Assembly (NCBI GenBank): GCA_943737045.1
Contig: CALSFV010000221.1
Coordinates: forward strand, 248,001-312,000
DNA from: Parapristionchus giblindavisi
Taxonomy: Eukaryota; Nematoda; Chromadorea; Rhabditida; Diplogasteridae
Reading direction: 5' to 3'
DNA: 64,000 bases
The notes below the pieces were generated by a model. The model saw only the letters and a program-made list of their open reading frames with translations, made no database searches and was not told where the DNA came from. Shown one piece after another: positions 50,940 to 64,000 of the stretch (the stretch's first letter is position 1; each line of letters begins with the position of its first letter). The translations under genes and the position numbers were made by a program.

Positions 50940-52540
50940 GTTCCATGAGAGTAGATGATCATTTCTTTCCATCCCATCCAAGGAACCATGTTAGGTAAAC
51001 AATGAAAAGGAATGTTGATAAAACATTGATTAACTATCAATTATGATGATTTTATACATGCTATTTCTTTAATTGAGTCGAGCTACCATGGGAAATTTTC
51101 CCGGTGGATGCCTTATCAATTTAAAGTAGTACAAACATTTTTAATTAAAGTCCTTAGGTTTATTATTATTTTTTGAAAGCGTATGTTGCTATTCATTCCA
51201 TTGCGTCAGGCTACCGTGGGAGATTATCCCGTTGGATGCCTTAACAAGGAAATCTATCCTACTTTAATGCAAGAATTAAGTCGTGTATCTAATGTGAATA
51301 GCTTATAATAATATCAAAATGCTTAACGTTATGTTTTAATAAATGTATTAAATAAGGAAAGGTAACAAACCTCATTCTCTGCAACTTCACTGAAGTATGT
51401 ACAATAAACTAATCAATGATGAAGAATAGACACGAGGTGGTGTAGACTCACTTCTATCAACGACACATAGCATCTACAATTGGGGACGATGTTTAAAGCG
51501 AATAGTAATAAAAGAATAAAATATAATGAATAGACTAGAATAACATTGAAAAGAAGAAAACAAATGAAATGCATACCATTTTAATATTATCATTAATATT
51601 TCTTCGATGTTCACTCCATGTTCTCAATATCTTCACAATCAAATGATAAACCATGGCTCCGGCTGGACTTATACCTGTACCTGGTGTTAGTGGAGGGACA
51701 CACAAAGACAAAGGGAACTACCACACAAATATTACTCTACACGAGGGATCAAAATGTGACACAAAGGAAAATAATAAACGAACCATTTGTCCACTACTAA
51801 TAATCATTCTCCATATAACAAGATACTTCATATGAAATATATAAATGAAGATTCCATTCTTCTCAACTCATAATCTCTGAAATATAAGTGGTTAAACCAC
51901 GACATATTATAAGGAATGATGACATCTATCGGTAAACAAAAATGATGACAAATGAATTTCTTGATCAATGTAGACAAAATATTTATAGAACTGCGTTGTT
52001 TGGATGAATGATTAAGAACATCTTGTTAGAAATACCTTGAACAATATAGACAAAAATATGGAATAAACGAACCTTTACTTAATTTGGACACTCTCCTATC
52101 ACATTAAACACACACAACTTCTTGGATATTGATAATCAACTGAAATATACGAACATTAATGCGAAATATAATGGAATAAAAAATGATGATGACAAAAAAT
52201 CTTTCAAGATCAATATCTACGAAATCAACAATTAATGGTCATCAAATAGTTAGTAATTGAAAGAATAGGTTATGAGTTAATTACCAATACTAAAATGTAA
52301 TAAACAACACGTGAATAACAAAACAATAATATAAAATCATGTAAAATAATGAAAGGTGAGATAGAGTAAGAAGGGAAGAGACCCTCTCTACTCTCTCTCC
52401 CGCGCGAACCCAAATTACGGTAGGAACGGCATGTCACAACAATGATTTGGCAAAGTTCAACGGACTTTTTTCTCATTGCGGTGTTCTTTGAAAAAGAAAG
52501 GTTAGAGAGAAGAAAGATCATGTGATTGGAGAGAGCGCAG
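50940..52540. other. AT-rich interior of TIR element 2 without recognised gene
   Basis: No open frame resembles a known protein. Two related 45-bp blocks, at 51073-51117 and 51201-51245, share GCTACC, GTGGGA or ATGGGA, CCCGGTGG or CCCGTTGG, and ATGCCTTA. Their spacing is 128 bp. On the minus strand both read as AAGGCATCC then CCCA[TC]GGTAGC, which could be a decayed duplicated exon. Confidence 0.4.
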
Positions 52541-52545
52541 AGAAA

Positions 52546-52584
52546 GGAAAAAAGGAGGCGGTCGTGGACCGCTTCCTTTTTTCC
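52546..52584. repeat. 18-bp stem hairpin near the right end of TIR element 2
   Basis: GGAAAAAAGGAGGCGGTC and GACCGCTTCCTTTTTTCC are reverse complements except for one position, with a 3-base loop GTG. The surrounding 52590-52750 is CT-rich. Confidence 0.7.
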
Positions 52585-52769
52585 GAGTGATCACTCTCGT
52601 GTCTGCTCTCTTCCTATCCTTCCCTCTCTAACCTCGACTCCATTTTTCACTCCGTTCTATAGGAATTGGAGGGGAGATCACCCCCCTTTCTTGGGCCGAT
52701 TCCTAAGAGAAAATGGGGTCCACCTCTCTATCTCGACCGCTTTTTTGGAGGGAATTGGTACGGCGGCAG

Positions 52770-55700
52770 ACATGAAAAATTTTCTGCTAGACCCAGCGTG
52801 TGATATACCAAACGAAAGAGCAAAAAATTCTGAGTATTTTGCAACGTTCCATGTTGAACAACGGCCGCTCCAGCCGAATTAACAACATTGAACCATGCAT
52901 TTTTGGCATTAAAGAATTCGTGACACGCCATTATTTTAGCGAAACTTATCGTGTCATACACCACGTGAAAGAGCAAAAAATTCTGAATAATTTACACTTC
53001 AGTTCATGTCAAACTGTAATCTTGTGTTGATTCCACAATACCCAAAGTACAAAAGTAGCTTTCACTCCGATAAGAACAAAAGAATACCTGGCATGAAAAA
53101 TTTATCTGCTAGACCCAGCGTGTCATATACCAAACGAAAGAACAAAAAATTCTGAGTATTTTGCAACGTTCCATGTTGAACAACGGCTGCTCCAGCCGAA
53201 TTAACAACATTGAACCATGCATTTTTGGCATTAAAGAATTCGTGACACGCCAATATTTTAGCGAAACTTATCGTGTCATACACCACGTGAAAGAGCAAAA
53301 AATTTTGAATAATCTACACTTCAGTTCATGTCAAACTGTAATCTTGTGTTGATTCCACAATACCCAAAGTACAAAAGTAGCTTTCACTCCGATAAGAACA
53401 AAAGAATACCTGGCATGAAAAATTTATCTGCTAGACCCAGCGTGTCATATACCAAACGAAAGAACAAAAAATTCTGAGTATTTTGCAACGTTCCATGTTG
53501 AACAACGGCTGCTCCAGCCGAATTAACAACATTGAACCATGCATTTTTGGCATTAAAGAATTCGTGACACGCCAATATTTTAGCGAAACTTATCGTGTCA
53601 TACACCACGTGAAAGAGCAAAAAATTTTGAATAATCTACACTTCAGTTCATGTCAAACTGTAATCTTGTGTTGATTCCACAATGCCTAAAGTACAAAAGT
53701 AGCTTTCACTCCGATAAGAACAAAAGAATACCTGACATGAAAACTTTTCTGCTAGACCCAGCGTGTCATATACCAAACGAAAGAGCAAAAAATTCTGAGT
53801 ATTTTGCAACGTTCCATGTTGAACAACGGCTGCTCCAGCCGAATTAACAACATTGAACCATGCATTTTTTGGCATTAAAGAATTCGTGACACGCCAATAT
53901 TTTAGCGAAACTTATCGTGTCATACACCACGTGAAAGAGCAAAACATTCTGAATAATCTACACTTCAGTTCATGTCAAACTGTAATCTTGTGTTGATTCC
54001 ACAATGCCCAAAGTACAAAAGTAGCTTTCACTCCGATAAGAACAAAAGAATACCTGACATGAAAAATTTTCTGCTAGACCCAGCGTGTGATATACCAAAC
54101 GAAAGAGCAAAAAATTCTGAGTATTTTGCAACGTTCCATGTTGAACAACGGCCGCTCCAGCCGAATTAACAACATTGAACCATGCATTTTAGGCATTAAA
54201 GAATTCGTGACACGCCAATATTTTAGCGAAACTTATCGTGTCATACACCACGTGAACGAGCAAAAAATTCTGAATAATCTACACTTCAGTTCATGTCAAG
54301 CTGTAATCTTGTGTTGATTCCACAATGCCCTAAGTACAAAAGTAGCTTTCACTCTGATAAGACCAAAAGAATACCTGGCATGAAAAATTTATCTGCTAGA
54401 CCCAGCGAGTCATATACCAAACGAAAGAGCAAAAAATTCTGAGTATTTTGCAACGTTCCATGTTGAACAACGGCCGCTCTAGCCGAATTAACAACATTGA
54501 ACCATGCATTTTTGGCATTAAAGAATTCGTGACACGCCAATATTTTAGCGAAACTTATCGTGTCATACACCACGTGAAAGAGCAAAAAATTTTGAATAAT
54601 CTACACTTCAGTTCATGTCAAACTGTAATCTTGTGTTGATTCCACAATGCCCAAAGTACAAAAGTAGCTTTCACTCCGATAAGAACAAAAGAATACCTGG
54701 CATGAAAAATTTATCTGCTAGACCCAGCGTGTCATATACCAAACAAAAGAACAAAAAATTCTGAGTATTTTGCAACGTTCCATGTTGAACAACGGCTGCT
54801 CCAGCCGAATTAACAATATTGAACCATGCATTTTTGGCATTAAAGAATTCGTGACACGCCAATATTTTAGCGAAACTTATCGTGTCATACACCACGTGAA
54901 AGAGCAAAAAATTTTGAATAATCTACACTTCAGTTCATGTCAAACTGTAATCTTGTGTTGATTCCACAATACCCAAAGTACAAAAGTAGCTTTCACTCCG
55001 ATAAGAACAAAAGAATACCTGGCATGAACAATTTATCTGCTAGACCCAGCGTGTCATATACCAAACGAAAGAACAAAAAATTCTGAGTATTTTGCAACGT
55101 TCCATGTTGAACAACGGCTGCTCCAGCCGAATTAACAACATTGAACCATGCATTTTTGGCATTAAAGAATTCGTGACACGCCAATATTTTAGCGAAACTT
55201 ATCGTGTCATACACCACGTGAAAGAGCAAAAAATTTTGAATAATCTACACTTCAGTTCATGTCAAACTGTAATCTTGTGTTGATTCCACAATGCCTAAAG
55301 TACAAAAGTAGCTTTCACTCCGATAAGAACAAAAGAATACCTGACATGAAAACTTTTCTGCTAGACCCAGCGTGTCATATACCAAACGAAAGAGCAAAAA
55401 ATTCTGAGTATTTTGCAACGTTCCATGTTGAACAACGGCCGCTCCAGCCGAATTAACAACATTGAACCATGCATTTTAGGCATTAAAGAATTCGTGACAC
55501 GCCAATATTTTAGCGAAACTTATCGTGTCATACACCACGTGAACGAGCAAAAAATTCTGAATAATCTACACTTCAGTTCATGTCAAGCTGTAATCTTGTG
55601 TTGATTCCACAATGCCCTAAGTACAAAAGTAGCTTTCACTCTGATAAGACCAAAAGAATACCTGGCATGAAAAATTTATCTGCTAGACCCAGCGAGTCAT

Positions 55701-58700
55701 ATACCAAACGAAAGAGCAAAAAATTCTGAGTATTTTGCAACGTTCCATGTTGAACAACGGCCGCTCTAGCCGAATTAACAACATTGAACCATGCATTTTT
55801 GGCATTAAAGAATTCGTGACACGCCAATATTTTAGCGAAACTTATCGTGTCATACACCACGTGAAAGAGCAAAAAATTTTGAATAATCTACACTTCAGTT
55901 CATGTCAAACTGTAATCTTGTGTTGATTCCACAATGCCCAAAGTACAAAAGTAGCTTTCACTCCGATAAGAACAAAAGAATACCTGGCATGAAAAATTTA
56001 TCTGCTAGACCCAGCGTGTCATATACCAAACAAAAGAACAAAAAATTCTGAGTATTTTGCAACGTTCCATGTTGAACAACGGCTGCTCCAGCCGAATTAA
56101 CAATATTGAACCATGCATTTTTGGCATTAAAGAATTCGTGACACGCCAATATTTTAGCGAAACTTATCGTGTCATACACCACGTGAAAGAGCAAAAAATT
56201 TTGAATAATCTACACTTCAGTTCATGTCAAACTGTAATCTTGTGTTGATTCCACAATGCCTAAAGTACAAAAGTAGCTTTCACTCCGATAAGAACAAAAG
56301 AATACCTGACATGAAAACTTTTCTGCTAGACCCAGCGTGTCATATACCAAACGAAAGAGCAAAAAATTCTGAGTATTTTGCAACGTTCCATGTTGAACAA
56401 CGGCTGCTCCAGCCGAATTAACAACATTGAACCATGCATTTTTGGCATTAAAGAATTCGTGACACGCCAATATTTTAGCGAAACTTATCGTGTCATACAC
56501 CACGTGAAAGAGCAAAAAATTTTGAATAATCTACACTTCAGTTCATGTCAAACTGTAATCTTGTGTTGATTCCACAATGCCTAAAGTACAAAAGTAGCTT
56601 TCACTCCGATAAGAACAAAAGAATACCTGACATGAAAACTTTTCTGCTAGACCCAGCGTGTCATATACCAAACGAAAGAGCAAAAAATTCTGAGTATTTT
56701 GCAACGTTCCATGTTGAACAACGGCTGCTCCAGCCGAATTAACAACATTGAACCATGCATTTTAGGCATTAAAGAATTCGTGACACGCCAATATTTTAGC
56801 GAAACTTATCGTGTCATACACCACGTGAACGAGCAAAAAATTCTGAATAATCTACACTTCAGTTCATGTCAAGCTGTAATCTTGTGTTGATTCCACAATG
56901 CCCTAAGTACAAAAGTAGCTTTCACTCTGATAAGACCAAAAGAATACCTGGCATGAAAAATTTATCTGCTAGACCCAGCGAGTCATATACCAAACGAAAG
57001 AGCAAAAAATTCTGAGTATTTTGCAACGTTCCATGTTGAACAACGTCTGCTCCAGCCGAATTAACAACATTGAACCATGCATTTTTGGCATTAAAGAATT
57101 CGTGACACGCCAATATTTTAGCGAAACTTATCGTGTCATACACCACGTGAAAGAGCAAAAAATTCTGAATAATCTACACTTCAGTTCATGTCAAGCTGTA
57201 ATCTTGTGTTGATTCCACAATGCCCTAAGTACAAAAGTAGCTTTCACTCTGATAAGACCAAAAGAATACCTGACATGAAAAATTTTCTGCTAGACCCAGC
57301 ATGTCATATACCAAACGAAAGAGCAAAAAATTCTGAGTATTTTGCAACGTTCCATGTTGAACAACGGCCGCTCTAGCCGAATTAACAACATTGAACCATG
57401 CATTTTTGGCATTAAAGAATTCGTGACACGCCAATATTTTAGCGAAACTTATCGTGTCATACACCACGTGAAAGAGCAAAAAATTTTGAATAATCTACAC
57501 TTCAGTTCATGTCAAACTGTAATCTTGTGTTGATTCCACAATGCCCAAAGTACAAAAGTAGCTTTCACTCCGATAAGAACAAAAGAATACCTGGCATGAA
57601 AAATTTATCTGCTAGACCCAGCGTGTCATATACCAAACGAAAGAACAAAAAATTCTGAGTATTTTGCAACGTTCCATGTTGAACAACGGCTGCTCCAGCC
57701 GAATTAACAACATTGAACCATGCATTTTTGGCATTAAAGAATTCGTGACACGCCAATATTTTAGCGAAACTTATCGTGTCATACACCACGTGAAAGAGCA
57801 AAAAATTTTGAATAATCTACACTTCAGTTCATGTCAAACTGTAATCTTGTGTTGATTCCACAATGCCTAAAGTACAAAAGTAGCTTTCACTCCGATAAGA
57901 ACAAAAGAATACCTGACATGAAAACTTTTCTGCTAGACCCAGCGTGTCATATACCAAACGAAAGAACAAAAAATTCTGAGTATTTTGCAACGTTCCATGT
58001 TGAACAACGGCTGCTCCAGCCGAATTAACAACATTGAACCATGCATTTTTGGCATTAAAGAATTCGTGACACGCCAATATTTTAGCGAAACTTATCGTGT
58101 CATACACCACGTGAAAGAGCAAAAAATTTTGAATAATCTACACTTCAGTTCATGTCAAACTGTAATCTTGTGTTGATTCCACAATGCCTAAAGTACAAAA
58201 GTAGCTTTCACTCCGATAAGAACAAAAGAATACCTGACATGAAAACTTTTCTGCTAGACCCAGCGTGTCATATACCAAACGAAAGAGCAAAAAATTCTGA
58301 GTATTTTGCAACGTTCCATGTTGAACAACGGCCGCTCTAGCCGAATTAACAACATTGAACCATGCATTTTTGGCATTAAAGAATTCGTGACACGCCAATA
58401 TTTTAGCGAAACTTATCGTGTCATACACCACGTGAAAGAGCAAAAAATTTTGAATAATCTACACTTCAGTTCATGTCAAACTGTAATCTTGTGTTGATTC
58501 CACAATGCCTAAAGTACAAAAGTAGCTTTCACTCCGATAAGAACAAAAGAATACCTGACATGAAAACTTTTCTGCTAGACCCAGCGTGTCATATACCAAA
58601 CGAAAGAACAAAAAATTCTGAGTATTTTGCAACGTTCCATGTTGAACAACGGCTGCTCCAGCCGAATTAACAACATTGAACCATGCATTTTTGGCATTAA

Positions 58701-61700
58701 AGAATTCGTGACACGCCAATATTTTAGCGAAACTTATCGTGTCATACACCACGTGAAAGAGCAAAAAATTTTGAATAATCTACACTTCAGTTCATGTCAA
58801 ACTGTAATCTTGTGTTGATTCCACAATGCCTAAAGTACAAAAGTAGCTTTCACTCCGATAAGAACAAAAGAATACCTGACATGAAAACTTTTCTGCTAGA
58901 CCCAGCGTGTCATATACCAAACGAAAGAGCAAAAAATTCTGAGTATTTTGCAACGTTCCATGTTGAACAACGGCTGCTCCAGCCGAATTAACAACATTGA
59001 ACCATGCATTTTAGGCATTAAAGAATTCGTGACACGCCAATATTTTAGCGAAACTTATCGTGTCATACACCACGTGAACGAGCAAAAAATTCTGAATAAT
59101 CTACACTTCAGTTCATGTCAAGCTGTAATCTTGTGTTGATTCCACAATGCCCTAAGTACAAAAGTAGCTTTCACTCTGATAAGACCAAAAGAATACCTGG
59201 CATGAAAAATTTATCTGCTAGACCCAGCGAGTCATATACCAAACGAAAGAGCAAAAAATTCTGAGTATTTTGCAACGTTCCATGTTGAACAACGTCTTCT
59301 CCAGCCGAATTAACAACATTGAACCATGCATTTTTGGCATTAAAGAATTCGTGACACGCCAATATTTTAGCGAAACTTATCGTGTCATACACCACGTGAA
59401 AGAGCAAAAAATTTTGAATAATCTACACTTCAGTTCATGTCAAACTGTAATCTTGTGTTGATTCCACAATGCCCAAAGTACAAAAGTAGCTTTCACTCCG
59501 ATAAGAACAAAAGAATACCTGACATGAAAACTTTTCTGCTAGACCCAGCGTGTCATATACCAAACGAAAGAGCAAAAAATTCTGAGTATTTTGCAACGTT
59601 CCATGTTGAACAACGGCTGCTCCAGCCGAATTAACAACATTGAACCATGCATTTTTGGCATTAAAGAATTCGTGACACGCCAATATTTTAGCGAAACTTA
59701 TCGTGTCATACACCACGTGAAAGAGCAAAAAATTCTGAATAATTTACACTTCAGTTCATGTCAAACTGTAATCTTGTGTTGATTCCACAATGCCTAAAGT
59801 ACAAAAGTAGCTTTCACTCCGATAAGAACAAAAGAATACCTGACATGAAAAATTTTCTGCTAGACCCAGCATGTCATATACCAAACGAAAGAGCAAAAAA
59901 TTCTGAGTATTTTGCAACGTTCCATGTTGAACAACGGCCGCTCTAGCCGAATTAACAACATTGAACCATGCATTTTTGGCATTAAAGAATTCGTGACACG
60001 CCAATATTTTAGCGAAACTTATCGTGTCATACACCACGTGAAAGAGCAAAAAATTTTGAATAATCTACACTTCAGTTCATGTCAAACTGTAATCTTGTGT
60101 TGATTCCACAATGCCCAAAGTACAAAAGTAGCTTTCACTCCGATAAGAACAAAAGAATACCTGGCATGAAAAATTTATCTGCTAGACCCAGCGTGTCATA
60201 TACCAAACGAAAGAACAAAAAATTCTGAGTATTTTGCAACGTTCCATGTTGAACAACGGCTGCTCCAGCCGAATTAACAACATTGAACCATGCATTTTTG
60301 GCATTAAAGAATTCGTGACACGCCAATATTTTAGCGAAACTTATCGTGTCATACACCACGTGAAAGAGCAAAAAATTTTGAATAATCTACACTTCAGTTC
60401 ATGTCAAACTGTAATCTTGTGTTGATTCCACAATGCCTAAAGTACAAAAGTAGCTTTCACTCCGATAAGAACAAAAGAATACCTGACATGAAAACTTTTC
60501 TGCTAGACCCAGCGTGTCATATACCAAACGAAAGAGCAAAAAATTCTGAGTATTTTGCAACGTTCCATGTTGAACAACGGCTGCTCCAGCCGAATTAACA
60601 ACATTGAACCATGCATTTTTGGCATTAAAGAATTCGTGACACGCCAATATTTTAGCGAAACTTATCGTGTCATACACCACGTGAAAGAGCAAAAAATTAT
60701 GAATAATCTACACTTCAGTTCATGTCAAACTGTAATCTTGTGTTGATTCCACAATGCCTAAAGTACAAAAGTAGCTTTCACTCCGATAAGAACAAAAGAA
60801 TACCTGACATGAAAACTTTTCTGCTAGACCCAGCGTGTCATATACCAAACGAAAGAGCAAAAAATTCTGAGTATTTTGCAACGTTCCATGTTGAACAACG
60901 GCTGCTCCAGCCGAATTAACAACATTGAACCATGCATTTTTGGCATTAAAGAATTCGTGACACGCCAATATTTTAGCGAAACTTATCGTGTCATACACCA
61001 CGTGAAAGAGCAAAAAATTTTGAATAATTTACACTTCAGTTCATGTCAAACTGTAATCTTGTGTTGATTCCACAATGCCTAAAGTACAAAAGTAGCTTTC
61101 ACTCCGATAAGAACAAAAGAATACCTGACATGAAAACTTTTCTGCTAGACCCAGCGTGTCATATACCAAACGAAAGAGCAAAAAATTCTGAGTATTTTGC
61201 AACGTTCCATGTTGAACAACGGCTGCTCCAGCCGAATTAACAACATTGAACCATGCATTTTAGGCATTAAAGAATTCGTGACACGCCAATATTTTAGCGA
61301 AACTTATCGTGTCATACACCACGTGAACGAGCAAAAAATTCTGAATAATCTACACTTCAGTTCATGTCAAGCTGTAATCTTGTGTTGATTCCACAATGCC
61401 CTAAGTACAAAAGTAGCTTTCACTCTGATAAGACCAAAAGAATACCTGGCATGAAAAATTTATCTGCTAGACCCAGCGAGTCATATACCAAACGAAAGAG
61501 CAAAAAATTCTGAGTATTTTGCAACGTTCCATGTTGAACAACGTCTTCTCCAGCCGAATTAACAACATTGAACCATGCATTTTTGGCATTAAAGAATTCG
61601 TGACACGCCAATATTTTAGCGAAACTTATCGTGTCATACACCACGTGAAAGAGCAAAAAATTTTGAATAATCTACACTTCAGTTCATGTCAAACTGTAAT

Positions 61701-64000
61701 CTTGTGTTGATTCCACAATGCCCAAAGTACAAAAGTAGCTTTCACTCCGATAAGAACAAAAGAATACCTGACATGAAAACTTTTCTGCTAGACCCAGCGT
61801 GTCATATACCAAACGAAAGAGCAAAAAATTCTGAGTATTTTGCAACGTTCCATGTTGAACAACGGCTGCTCCAGCCGAATTAACAACATTGAACCATGCA
61901 TTTTTGGCATTAAAGAATTCGTGACACGCCAATATTTTAGCGAAACTTATCGTGTCATACACCACGTGAAAGAGCAAAAAATTCTGAATAATTTACACTT
62001 CAGTTCATGTCAAACTGTAATCTTGTGTTGATTCCACAATGCCTAAAGTACAAAAGTAGCTTTCACTCCGATAAGAACAAAAGAATACCTGACATGAAAA
62101 ATTTTCTGCTAGACCCAGCATGTCATATACCAAACGAAAGAGCAAAAAATTCTGAGTATTTTGCAACGTTCCATGTTGAACAACGGCCGCTCTAGCCGAA
62201 TTAACAACATTGAACCATGCATTTTTGGCATTAAAGAATTCGTGACACGCCAATATTTTAGCGAAACTTATCGTGTCATACACCACGTGAAAGAGCAAAA
62301 AATTTTGAATAATCTACACTTCAGTTCATGTCAAACTGTAATCTTGTGTTGATTCCACAATGCCCAAAGTACAAAAGTAGCTTTCACTCCGATAAGAACA
62401 AAAGAATACCTGGCATGAAAAATTTATCTGCTAGACCCAGCGTGTCATATACCAAACGAAAGAACAAAAAATTCTGAGTATTTTGCAACGTTCCATGTTG
62501 AACAACGGCTGCTCCAGCCGAATTAACAACATTGAACCATGCATTTTTGGCATTAAAGAATTCGTGACACGCCAATATTTTAGCGAAACTTATCGTGTCA
62601 TACACCACGTGAAAGAGCAAAAAATTTTGAATAATCTACACTTCAGTTCATGTCAAACTGTAATCTTGTGTTGATTCCACAATGCCTAAAGTACAAAAGT
62701 AGCTTTCACTCCGATAAGAACAAAAGAATACCTGACATGAAAACTTTTCTGCTAGACCCAGCGTGTCATATACCAAACGAAAGAGCAAAAAATTCTGAGT
62801 ATTTTGCAACGTTCCATGTTGAACAACGGCTGCTCCAGCCGAATTAACAACATTGAACCATGCATTTTTGGCATTAAAGAATTCGTGACACGCCAATATT
62901 TTAGCGAAACTTATCGTGTCATACACCACGTGAAAGAGCAAAAAATTATGAATAATCTACACTTCAGTTCATGTCAAACTGTAATCTTGTGTTGATTCCA
63001 CAATGCCTAAAGTACAAAAGTAGCTTTCACTCCGATAAGAACAAAAGAATACCTGACATGAAAACTTTTCTGCTAGACCCAGCGTGTCATATACCAAACG
63101 AAAGAGCAAAAAATTCTGAGTATTTTGCAACGTTCCATGTTGAACAACGGCTGCTCCAGCCGAATTAACAACATTGAACCATGCATTTTTGGCATTAAAG
63201 AATTCGTGACACGCCAATATTTTAGCGAAACTTATCGTGTCATACACCACGTGAAAGAGCAAAAAATTCTGAATAATTTACACTTCAGTTCATGTCAAAC
63301 TGTAATCTTGTGTTGATTCCACAATGCCTAAAGTACAAAAGTAGCTTTCACTCCGATAAGAACAAAAGAATACCTGACATGAAAACTTTTCTGCTAGACC
63401 CAGCGTGTCATATACCAAACGAAAGAGCAAAAAATTCTGAGTATTTTGCAACGTTCCATGTTGAACAACGGCTGCTCCAGCCGAATTAACAACATTGAAC
63501 CATGCATTTTAGGCATTAAAGAATTCGTGACACGCCAATATTTTAGCGAAACTTATCGTGTCATACACCACGTGAACGAGCAAAAAATTCTGAATAATCT
63601 ACACTTCAGTTCATGTCAAGCTGTAATCTTGTGTTGATTCCACAATGCCCTAAGTACAAAAGTAGCTTTCACTCTGATAAGACCAAAAGAATACCTGACA
63701 TGAAAAATTTTCTGCTAGACCCAGCATGTCATATACCAAACGAAAGAGCAAAAAATTCTGAGTATTTTGCAACGTTCCATGTTGAACAACGGCCGCTCTA
63801 GCCGAATTAACAACATTGAACCATGCATTTTTGGCATTAAAGAATTCGTGACACGCCAATATTTTAGCGAAACTTATCGTGTCATACACCACGTGAAAGA
63901 GCAAAAAATTTTGAATAATCTACACTTCAGTTCATGTCAAACTGTAATCTTGTGTTGATTCCACAATGCCCAAAGTACAAAAGTAGCTTTCACTCCGATA
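52770..64000 (+). repeat. Satellite array block 3 (continues off the right edge)
   Basis: About 35 monomers in the same orientation. The first carries CGTGTGATATACC, a private variant also seen at about 47064 on the other side of the TIR element and again at about 54083, so the insertion split a pre-existing local repeat. A four-monomer unit of 1,287 bp repeats at about 54349 and 55636, marked by CCCAGCGAGTC and ACAATATTG. Two tandem copies of a 2,249-bp seven-monomer unit occupy 58794-61042 and 61043-63291, marked by GTCTTCTCC and AAAAATTATGAATA. A one-base insertion (ATGCATTTTTTGG) occurs at about 53864. Confidence 0.97.

Larger units (their letters stand above)
48639..52769. mobile_element. 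Second TIR DNA-transposon-like insertion (about 4.1 kb)
   Basis: It begins CTGCCGCCGTACCAA (48639-48653) and ends with the exact complement TTGGTACGGCGGCAG (52755-52769), directly abutting satellite on both sides. The uninterrupted monomer reads GAATACCTGACATG; here the left flank is GAATAC and the right flank is ACATG. Either CTG/CAG are the outermost bases of the element with the target CTG consumed, or they are a 3-bp target duplication with one changed base. No transposase frame is recognised. The interior holds a 149-bp tandem array that reads as repeated exons on the minus strand, and AT-rich unassigned DNA. It is non-autonomous as seen. Confidence 0.78.

Noticed and set aside
51618..51835. 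Two overlapping 60-codon plus-strand frames
   Set aside because: Short, overlapping and without similarity or signals.

Overview
The window looks like animal, most likely nematode, genomic DNA (inference). Introns in the gene fragments are short, about 50-330 bp, many acceptors are of the TTTCAG type, and the recognisable fragments are eukaryotic: type II topoisomerase, GDP-mannose pyrophosphorylase and an RTE-clade retrotransposon. No intact cellular gene of known function, no rRNA or tRNA and no prokaryotic feature was recognised.

Layout. About 52 kb of the 64 kb is one satellite family with a 321/322-bp monomer, in three blocks: 1-30679, 38024-48638 and 52770-64000, roughly 155 monomers in all. 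Every monomer reads in the same direction. Two main subtypes differ by one base in length and by linked substitutions. They are organised into locally amplified higher-order repeats of 2, 4, 6, 7, 12 or 19 monomers. Each monomer appears to be an ancient dimer of two diverged halves (153 + 169 bp). Five copies of one 5'-truncated RTE retrotransposon fragment (15320-22226) sit at the same monomer position, with the same 11-bp target-site duplication, and were spread by satellite amplification, not by five insertions.

The satellite is interrupted by two DNA-transposon-like insertions with terminal inverted repeats. The first (30680-38023, 7,344 bp) has perfect 19-bp ends and a 3-bp CAA duplication. 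It encodes no recognisable transposase but carries, on the minus strand, intron-containing pieces of topoisomerase II (ten exons, with stops and frameshifts), a C-terminal piece of GMPPB-type mannose-1-phosphate guanylyltransferase, two unrecognised exon-like segments, and a large inverted repeat (36318-37766). It behaves like a gene-capturing, Pack-type non-autonomous element.

The second insertion (48639-52769, about 4.1 kb) has 15-bp inverted ends and holds a 149-bp tandem array. On the minus strand each unit is a 66-bp exon-like block bounded by a TTTTCAG acceptor and a GTAAG donor, followed by an 83-bp intron. Eleven near-identical units plus a short first exon with an ATG and a terminal exon with a stop give a continuous 272-codon reading frame. 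This possible tandem-exon repeat protein gene is the most unusual item in the window.

The picture is a satellite domain evolving by unequal exchange, acting as a sink for transposons, which in turn have picked up pieces of host genes.
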